Below are positions 29,830 through 34,823 of a DNA stretch of 34,823 nucleotides, piece by piece. The first letter of the stretch is position 1; every line of letters begins with the position of its first letter. Position numbers and translations under genes: made by a program. Source of the DNA: a virus; IMG/VR virus record IMGVR_UViG_3300035680_000045, positions 1-34,823 of that record, one strand, 5' to 3'. The notes below the pieces were generated by a model. It worked only from the letters and a program-made list of their open reading frames with translations. It was not told the DNA's origin and did no database searches.

Positions 29830-30613
29830 GAAGTGGAGGCAAATTGTTTGGGTCAGCCACCGTAGCGCTCACGCAGTAGGCGTCCCATCCACGACCTTCT
29901 ACGTTTCTCTCGGTGATCCAGCAGTATCCATTCCAGCCCCAGCGGGTTCCCCATGAGTTTTGCATTAGGATCGCCCATTTGCCGTTTGGCAATCGCTTCA
30001 TTCCCACTCCGCCTGTTACAGCGTGATTGTGCGTTCCGGCTCGGTTGTCTGGGACACCATCTTTGTCGAGCGTGTTGAAGTTGGCGTTGACTGGCACAGA
30101 AAAGTTGAACGGCATTCTCAGTTGTGACGCGATACACAAATCACGGAACGTATTCAGCCGATATCCGATTTCGATTTTGAACCGTTTGGCGTCAGATCTT
30201 GCGTTAGCAGGAATTCTTGCAGGGTTGATTGTTGCATATGGAACCAGCGGCTCAGAGCAGGTGCCCTTGTTTTCAAGGTAAACGAGAGCTTCCGCAATGT
30301 TTGAGCCAACGTCCCAGCCATTGCAAAGATCAGCATATATGAGCCAAGGACTGAGAGGGACATGCAAAGCGCCAGAAATGTACCGACCGATCTCCAGACT
30401 GGATGCCGCTGCATGGCCATTGCAAGCCCCTTTGCCGTTCTGATCCTTGACCTTGACGGGATACTTTGAATCATCCCTTAGGTCGAATTCTTGCCATTTG
30501 CTTTCGGGAATGTCTGGGAGTTGTTTGCCAGTGGCCAGCATGAGCGTAGATTCATGACTTCCCAGGTATCTCAGCTCGCCGTCAGGTGTCACCCAGCCAA
30601 GCAGATTGCTCAC
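29822..30613 (-). CDS. Papain-like cysteine peptidase (C1A family)
   Basis: A 263-residue enzyme with the complete C1 layout: VKDQNGKGACNGHAAASSLE (oxyanion Gln and catalytic Cys, about residues 58-65), GTHNHAVTGGV (catalytic His) and QNSWGTRWGWNGYCWI (the Asn-Ser-Trp-Gly block). No signal peptide or propeptide is evident. GTG start coupled (GTGA) to the upstream secreted protein gene. It lies between the membrane/lysis genes and the capsid gene. No other lytic enzyme is visible in the genome, so a role in lysis or entry, cutting peptide links or host surface protein, is possible but inferred. Confidence 0.85.
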   Translation of the reverse strand: MSNLLGWVTPDGELRYLGSHESTLMLATGKQLPDIPESKWQEFDLRDDSKYPVKVKDQNGKGACNGHAAASSLEIGRYISGALHVPLSPWLIYADLCNGWDVGSNIAEALVYLENKGTCSEPLVPYATINPARIPANARSDAKRFKIEIGYRLNTFRDLCIASQLRMPFNFSVPVNANFNTLDKDGVPDNRAGTHNHAVTGGVGMKRLPNGKWAILMQNSWGTRWGWNGYCWITERNVEGRGWDAYCVSATVADPNNLPPLLA

Positions 30614-31119
30614 TTGATCACCTCCACCAGCTTGATGATGTCATCCTTGGTCTGAGGACTCGTAGACTTGACGATCTTGCCGTTTTGATCCTGCAAGATG
30701 ACGGTCGGTAAACCTATCTGACCAACGGTTGTTTGAAACCCGAGTCGATCTATGTCCACTTCCCCTGCGATGTACGATCTGTACTGTATCCCACGACTTT
30801 CCAGTAACTTGCGAATCTCTGGATCGGTACGCCATGCTTGCTGCTCCGGTTTGGACTCATCCACAACAACCGAAAACCACTTGATACCACTGACCGGCTG
30901 AGGCTTTTCATCCTCATCAGGGACTGGTGGCGGAACAGGTCGAACACCACCCTGTTCGATGGCGATGACACTTCCACTGGACTTGCCCACAAAGTAGGTA
31001 AATCCAGCATGACTAAACACCACCCGTTCCTCGACTGCTGGCGGAACCAGAGTCGATGGAACAGGTTGTTGTGCAAGCAGAACTGCGATCAGAAGACTGA
31101 TCAAAGTCCGACCTCCCAT
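30610..31119 (-). CDS. Secreted or membrane-anchored thioredoxin-fold-like protein
   Basis: A 169-residue protein with an N-terminal signal peptide or anchor (GGRTLISLLIAVLLAQQ), a Pro-rich linker (PVPPPVPDEDEKPQP) and a C-terminal domain resembling a thioredoxin fold with the cis-Pro loop GLPTVILQDQNGKIV but no CxxC. It is therefore not an oxidoreductase of the usual kind. In a lysis block it could act in the envelope, for example as a spanin-like partner; that is speculation. Confidence 0.6.
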   Translation of the reverse strand: MGGRTLISLLIAVLLAQQPVPSTLVPPAVEERVVFSHAGFTYFVGKSSGSVIAIEQGGVRPVPPPVPDEDEKPQPVSGIKWFSVVVDESKPEQQAWRTDPEIRKLLESRGIQYRSYIAGEVDIDRLGFQTTVGQIGLPTVILQDQNGKIVKSTSPQTKDDIIKLVEVIK

Positions 31120-31289
31120 TGAACAGATTTAAGCTGCGACTGAATCGACTCTTCACGCTGATTCATCGCCGATTTCACACTGGTCTCGTCAATAGACACC
31201 AGTTCGCCGTTGGCCAGCTTGGAGAGCATCTCGCGGATCACCTCGACAATAATCGGAGTCAACAGGCGGATGATGATCTTGCTGATCAT
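31101..31289 (-). CDS. Small protein with hydrophobic N-terminal helix
   Basis: A 62-residue protein. Residues 1-25 (MISKIIIRLLTPIIVEVIREM) are hydrophobic or amphipathic and the rest is charged and helical. It overlaps its neighbours at both ends. It could be a membrane-associated lysis accessory. Not recognised. Confidence 0.6.
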   Translation of the reverse strand: MISKIIIRLLTPIIVEVIREMLSKLANGELVSIDETSVKSAMNQREESIQSQLKSVQWEVGL

Positions 31290-31519
31290 TTGCTTGCTTC
31301 CACTTCATAAATGTAAATTGCTTTGGGGCTGAATAAGCCGCGAGGTTTGGCCAAGAGGAATCTTGGTGGTCGCGGCTTGCCGTTGATTGGTCGTGGAGGC
31401 AGGAATTGAACCTTGACCTCTTTTTGCTCGACTGTGGTGGTCGTTGTGGTCACTGTCTGCTTTGGACACTGGCCAGACTGACAGGATTGAGCTGTGTAGA
31501 TCATGAACTCTGCGAACAA
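31286..31519 (-). CDS. Small hypothetical protein, Thr- and Pro-rich
   Basis: A 77-residue protein from the TTG at 31519 (AAGG 7 bases upstream), or a shorter form from ATG 31504. It contains two cysteines (QSCQSGQCPK), a run of threonines, and a basic Pro-rich half. No recognised family. Coupling to the next gene by a four-base overlap is the best support. Confidence 0.5.
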   Translation of the reverse strand: MFAEFMIYTAQSCQSGQCPKQTVTTTTTTVEQKEVKVQFLPPRPINGKPRPPRFLLAKPRGLFSPKAIYIYEVEASK

Positions 31520-31550
31520 GGATCACCTTACCTCTCTTGGGTTTAGGGTA

Positions 31551-31651
31551 TGTTCCCGAAACAGATTTCGGGAACATTTGTCAACCATTTTCCTGACATC
31601 AGGAAAATGGTAACCGTCTCGCCTGTCATCTCGACGGTGAGACGGTAGGCG
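31551..31651. terminator. Three consecutive hairpins inside the lysis block
   Basis: Hairpin A, 31551-31576: an 11-bp perfect stem (TGTTCCCGAAA / TTTCGGGAACA), CAGA loop. Hairpin B, 31584-31611: a 13-bp perfect arm pair with only CA between (TCAGGAAAATGGT arm). Hairpin C, 31614-31645: CCGTCTC / GAGACGG. They fill the 142-base gap 31520-31661. Strong U-tracts are lacking, so Rho-independent action is uncertain; mRNA processing or attenuation is possible. Confidence 0.6.
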
Positions 31652-31661
31652 GGGAGACTGC

Positions 31662-31847
31662 TCACTTCTTTGGGTCTCTGAGAGACCTACGGTACGCTGC
31701 GATGGCGTAGATGATTGCTGCGGTGGCATACATCGTTTGAGGGATGGACGGATCAATCGAACTGCCTTGCACCGCTTTATCTGTGACGACTTGGGCCACA
31801 GGCACAATCCAGCCATAATCTGGATTCACAATCTCTTCGATCCGCAT
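31662..31847 (-). CDS. Small single-span membrane protein
   Basis: A 61-residue protein with a transmembrane helix near the C-terminus (TMYATAAIIYAIAAYRR) followed by a basic tail. AAAGG sequence before the start. It lies directly after the second holin-like gene. Possibly an antiholin or spanin-like accessory, by position only. Confidence 0.6.
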   Translation of the reverse strand: MRIEEIVNPDYGWIVPVAQVVTDKAVQGSSIDPSIPQTMYATAAIIYAIAAYRRSLRDPKK

Positions 31848-31851
31848 GCTA

Positions 31852-32073
31852 TTAGACCTTTGGTTCTGGTGGCGTTTGGCCAGAGTTTAAATAGTAAATC
31901 GCTTGGGCAATCCCAAACGCCAAAGCCATGCCCAATGGGCTGGTGGTCGCAACAATGGAATCAAGGTGTTGACTAAGTACACCCAAGGCCGAAACCGTAC
32001 CCACCAGAGCCATCCGTATGATGATCGCTCTGGCTTGTATCGCATTGATTTGGCCAATCCAATTTGGTGTCAT
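31852..32073 (-). CDS. Holin-like protein (two transmembrane segments)
   Basis: A 73-residue protein with two hydrophobic segments: about 16-34 (AIIIRMALVGTVSALGVLS) and 44-62 (TSPLGMALAFGIAQAIYYL), and a short polar tail. This is the size and layout of class II holins. It lies 2 bases after the nuclease gene. Confidence 0.6.
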   Translation of the reverse strand: MTPNWIGQINAIQARAIIIRMALVGTVSALGVLSQHLDSIVATTSPLGMALAFGIAQAIYYLNSGQTPPEPKV

Positions 32074-32074
32074 A

Positions 32075-32428
32075 TCAATCCCCTTGTTTTACGTTGAATC
32101 CTGATTTGATCATGTGTTCTGAGACTGATTCGATGCCGGTCTGGTGGATCACATACACGTCGGCCAAGTATCTGGCGAATGTCTGTTGAAAGCTCTGTGT
32201 CGTTGTCACCACTAATTGTTTACCCGAAAGCAGCATCTCTAGTTCAGCCTTAGCCCTAATTCCTTCTGTGGCGTGCGTCTTGTTCATCTCTGGAGCGTTG
32301 TAACCCCTAAACCTCACATGCTGCCGTGTTCGCACGTCAAAACCTAAGTCAATCATCAAGACTGCCGTATCACCGTCAATGATGCGTTCCAAGCGTGCTG
32401 CGTAGGTGTAATTGACAACTGGCGGCAT
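32075..32428 (-). CDS. Staphylococcal nuclease-like (SNase/TNase) protein
   Basis: A 117-residue OB-fold nuclease. Start MPPVVNYTYAARLERIIDGDT at 32428 (TAATG overlap). Family phrases: VIDGDT-type IIDGDT, VRFRGYNAPE (Arg and acidic metal ligand), GIRAKAELEMLLSGKQL and FARYLADVYV (second active-site Arg). No signal peptide is seen. Phage SNases may degrade host nucleic acid. Its place among holins suggests action late in infection. Confidence 0.85.
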   Translation of the reverse strand: MPPVVNYTYAARLERIIDGDTAVLMIDLGFDVRTRQHVRFRGYNAPEMNKTHATEGIRAKAELEMLLSGKQLVVTTTQSFQQTFARYLADVYVIHQTGIESVSEHMIKSGFNVKQGD

Positions 32429-32673
32429 TAGATCGGCCTTGGATTTGGTGGCACTGGTATCGCGGATGGATTCCATTTGTAATTCGGATCGTCCAGGTAG
32501 TTTTGCAGCACAGGGGCGTGAGCGCTGACAAGCTGGGTGACCAGTTGAGCATGTCGCCTGCTGTCCGAAGCGTAACGCTGTATTGCATTTTGCCGTGCTG
32601 CTCGCTGAGCCAGTTCTTCAGGGGTTGGCTTGGGTTTGCCCCTGAGCCAGTCGAGTAATTCGCGTCCGGTCAT
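32428..32673 (-). CDS. Hypothetical basic protein
   Basis: An 81-residue protein starting MTGRELLDWLRGKPKPT at 32673, coupled to the upstream holin-like gene (ATGA) and to the nuclease (TAATG). Arg/Gln-rich helix in the middle (QRAARQNAIQRYASDSRRH), Pro-rich C-terminus. Not recognised. Confidence 0.6.
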   Translation of the reverse strand: MTGRELLDWLRGKPKPTPEELAQRAARQNAIQRYASDSRRHAQLVTQLVSAHAPVLQNYLDDPNYKWNPSAIPVPPNPRPI

Positions 32674-32879
32674 TTGGATAGCCCTTTCGGCACAGTAAAA
32701 CAATGTCCTAGAACGATTCCAACACCGAGAGCAAAGCTGAGGCTGTGCTGGTTGACTTCCCAGATCGCTTCCGACCAAGTCGTGTCGCCTGACTGCCATT
32801 TGAAGAGGTCAACCAACAGCAGCACGATTGCAACTGTGATGAGTACGACAAAGTTCTTGGCAGCGGCACTAAAGGTCAT
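32670..32879 (-). CDS. Holin-like protein (two transmembrane segments), second copy
   Basis: A 69-residue protein with segments at about 8-25 (NFVVLITVAIVLLLVDL) and 46-62 (SLSFALGVGIVLGHCFTV), separated by a Trp-rich polar loop. Two holin-like proteins in one cluster may form a holin/antiholin pair. Confidence 0.6.
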   Translation of the reverse strand: MTFSAAAKNFVVLITVAIVLLLVDLFKWQSGDTTWSEAIWEVNQHSLSFALGVGIVLGHCFTVPKGLSK

Positions 32880-33454
32880 CAGATTGGCCCGTTAGCTGTT
32901 CCGTTGGATGTTCCGTTGCCATTGTTTACAGGCCAGAGTGGTGGAAGGCTTGCAAAGAACTCGCCCACCGTAGGGACAGCCTGAGTACCCGCTTGAACAG
33001 CCTGAACCATGCCGTAAAACAAGCTCCAGATAGAGTCGCGATAAGCAATTGCGGCATCACCTTCAGACTTGTAGGTCGTGATGTTTGAGAGCGTCCAGCT
33101 TGTGGCTGAGAGGATGCTATCGTATTGCTTGACAGAGACTGCCTGATCAAGAAATGAGCCGATGCCGTTACCGATTTCAGTCAGCCTTTGAATGACGTAC
33201 GCCTGTTGTTCTTCGGCTGTCAGATCAACGACAATATATATGTCGGTCACGGTAAAGCCGTTGACTGCGAAATGCTGATCAAGTCGTTGGGTGGCAGGGT
33301 TGTACGCTGGGATGGGCGATGGAATGTATGGGTAATAGCCGTATGTGGCTAAGGATGCATCATCCAAGGCGTTGAAATTGCTGACAGTCGTGAATGACTG
33401 TGGTAGCCACTGTGGGCTGGAGATACCGTTTGGACTGACTTGGCAATATTGCAT
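32879..33454 (-). CDS. Tail fibre-associated protein (DUF4376-like)
   Basis: A 191-residue protein: N-terminal YGYYPYIPSPIPAYNPATQRL, then WxV-like DIYIVVDLTAEEQQAYVIQRL and a long helix. I know this layout from small phage proteins encoded right after fibres, some with assembly roles. The C-terminus is Gly/Asn-rich (NGNGTSNGTANG). It follows the LamG protein gene. Confidence 0.65.
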   Translation of the reverse strand: MQYCQVSPNGISSPQWLPQSFTTVSNFNALDDASLATYGYYPYIPSPIPAYNPATQRLDQHFAVNGFTVTDIYIVVDLTAEEQQAYVIQRLTEIGNGIGSFLDQAVSVKQYDSILSATSWTLSNITTYKSEGDAAIAYRDSIWSLFYGMVQAVQAGTQAVPTVGEFFASLPPLWPVNNGNGTSNGTANGPI

Positions 33455-33467
33455 GTTACACTGCTCC

Positions 33468-34823
33468 TTATGCGTTGGGAAATGCGGTTGTGGGTGGAGT
33501 GAAATTTGCGGTGTATCTTGCGTATTTGGTGATGCGGAGATCGTCTAATTTCCCTAGGAAGTTGCGGTCACCACCGTTGTTTGCAAGATTGTCGCCAATC
33601 ATCAAATTTCTTGTGCTTGATCCGCAATTCCCTGAGTGCGTACCGCTTGCAGCTAGTGAACCGTCGATGTACATAGCAAAAGCACTACCATTGCGAACAA
33701 TAGCAAAGTGATGCCAGTTTCCATCTCTGTAGTCGCCGCTGGACGGAATTAATATCGGGACGCTTCCAGAGAATTCGTTGATCCAAAATGAAGGTCTGAA
33801 CTGGGTAGACGATGCCAGCGCATAGAGCGAAAATGCTCCAGCCGACCAAACATTGTTCTCGTTTGAAACTAAGGTTTTGCCGTATGGACTCCCGCTAGCC
33901 CCTGCTGGAATATTAAACCAGAATTCGATAGTAAAATTGCCCGTGCCGAAGTTGAATCCGCTTGACGCAGGAATCGTTAGCGAAGAGCTGGATGTGCCTG
34001 GAAAATCCCCGGCCTGTCCAAACCCGCTTTTCGCCCCGGTACTTGTGGTGGTCACACTACTCGATGTTACCGTCAGTGCATTTGACGAGTTATCAGTAAA
34101 AGACGTGCCACCTTCAGCCCCATCCATGTGCAGCAGGAGCGATGTGTAATTGTAGTAAGGGTCGGCCACCGTGGATGATGCCGTTGTTGGCAATGCTGCT
34201 GTGGGAGGCGTGAAATTGGAGACGTAGCGAGCGAATCGGGAAATCCTGAAATCGTCTATGTAGCCGTTCACAAACCTTGCATTTTTGGGGTAGTCTGTTC
34301 CAATTAAGGTTGCACCATCGCTAAACGAGCCTGTTGTAGTCCATGTCGAGCCGACTTGCGTACCGTTGATGTACATCTTGACCGACGAGCCTGACCTAGT
34401 AACCGCAACGTGAGTCCACTGGTTAGCAACTACGGTAGGCCCAACAATTCTATTTGCCCCCTGATAAACTACCCATGCTTGCGAAGCACTTGTGCCGATG
34501 ACAAATCCGTTGCCGTTTGGATTGGTTTCGTTTGTGCGGGAGTCGTAAAGAGAGAATGTGCGAACATCCAGAGGATAAATCCAGAACTCAATCGTGAAAT
34601 CGCTAGTCCCAAGCGTGATTGCCGAGCTTGCTGCCGTCAGGTAAGCACTTGTCCCGTTAAAAAAGCCAGACGCACCATACTTAGCCTGAGAGGTCGAAAT
34701 CGTTGCGGATGTTGGCGTAATCGTCAGTGCGTTTAAACTGCTATCCGTGAACGTGGTCGATCCGTTCGTTCCATCCATACTGAGCATCAGCGAAACGGCT
34801 GAATAGTAAGGGTCGCCACCATC
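33468..34823 (-). CDS. LamG/concanavalin A-like lectin-domain protein (start lies across the circular junction)
   Basis: Residues about 23-473 of the protein that begins at 193. Two LamG-type jelly-roll domains in tandem, each opening with LMLSMDG or LLLHMDG followed by TxFTDxSxNALT and containing FTIEFW, and each ending YARY..NFTPPT. The repeat is internal duplication with divergence. LamG domains bind glycans or proteins, so the protein likely adds receptor binding next to the fibre. The complete product is 473 residues. Confidence 0.88.
   Translation of the reverse strand, partial: DGGDPYYSAVSLMLSMDGTNGSTTFTDSSLNALTITPTSATISTSQAKYGASGFFNGTSAYLTAASSAITLGTSDFTIEFWIYPLDVRTFSLYDSRTNETNPNGNGFVIGTSASQAWVVYQGANRIVGPTVVANQWTHVAVTRSGSSVKMYINGTQVGSTWTTTGSFSDGATLIGTDYPKNARFVNGYIDDFRISRFARYVSNFTPPTAALPTTASSTVADPYYNYTSLLLHMDGAEGGTSFTDNSSNALTVTSSSVTTTSTGAKSGFGQAGDFPGTSSSSLTIPASSGFNFGTGNFTIEFWFNIPAGASGSPYGKTLVSNENNVWSAGAFSLYALASSTQFRPSFWINEFSGSVPILIPSSGDYRDGNWHHFAIVRNGSAFAMYIDGSLAASGTHSGNCGSSTRNLMIGDNLANNGGDRNFLGKLDDLRITKYARYTANFTPPTTAFPNA
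34697..34823. repeat. Terminal direct repeat, copy 2 (contig overlap)
   Basis: Exact second copy of bases 1-127. One copy should be removed when the genome is circularised, which leaves 34,696 unique bases. Confidence 0.95.

Noticed and set aside
30610-31119. Active thioredoxin
   Set aside because: The fold-like pattern and cis-Pro are present but no CxxC redox motif exists.

Overview
The window is a complete genome of a temperate, tailed (siphovirus-type) phage with an HK97-like capsid. The first 127 bases (1-127) are identical to the last 127 (34697-34823). Joining the ends keeps one reading frame intact across the junction, giving a 473-residue LamG protein that starts at 193 and runs through position 1 into 34696-33468. 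The molecule is therefore circular, or circularly permuted, with about 34,696 unique bases. An overlap of exactly 127 is what a k=127 de Bruijn assembler leaves on a circular contig. The host is probably a member of the Planctomycetota. This is inferred mainly from the integrase N-terminus (an HKGSGRSYITW...YTG arm that I associate with planctomycetal recombinases) and more weakly from the phage-borne csrA. It is not proven by the sequence.

Layout. Almost everything is on the minus strand, so genes are read from high to low coordinates. A switch region lies at about 16.9-17.8 kb. Two near-consensus promoters point away from each other: leftward to a ribbon-helix-helix (RHH) regulator, a 57-residue protein and a prim-pol/helicase replication protein; rightward to a 90-residue regulator-like protein. 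Next come a tRNA 3'-end fragment (probable attP) and a tyrosine integrase. Rightward of the integrase, at 18.9-19.9 kb, is a small plus-strand cargo set with its own promoter and terminators.

The leftward early operon runs from 14.46 kb to 6.98 kb. It carries many small unknown proteins, an Enc34/DUF2815-type ssDNA-binding protein, csrA, thyX and a RusA-like resolvase. Between the replication gene and this operon is a dense array of TTAGTCCCA repeats (candidate origin or activator array). Inside the operon, at 10.37-10.77 kb, is the most unusual element: four covarying hairpins separated by runs of NNNCC pentamers.

The late region starts at 6.9 kb with terS-terL-portal-MuF protein-prohead protease. 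Instead of the major capsid gene, the next genes are tail fibre, LamG protein, fibre-assembly-like protein, two holin-like proteins, a nuclease, small membrane proteins, a secreted thioredoxin-fold-like protein and a papain-like peptidase. Only then come the major capsid protein, head-tail connectors, tail tube, frameshifted tail chaperones, tape measure and distal tail proteins. The adhesion/lysis block thus splits the capsid module. I see no DNA polymerase, no RNA polymerase and no classical endolysin.
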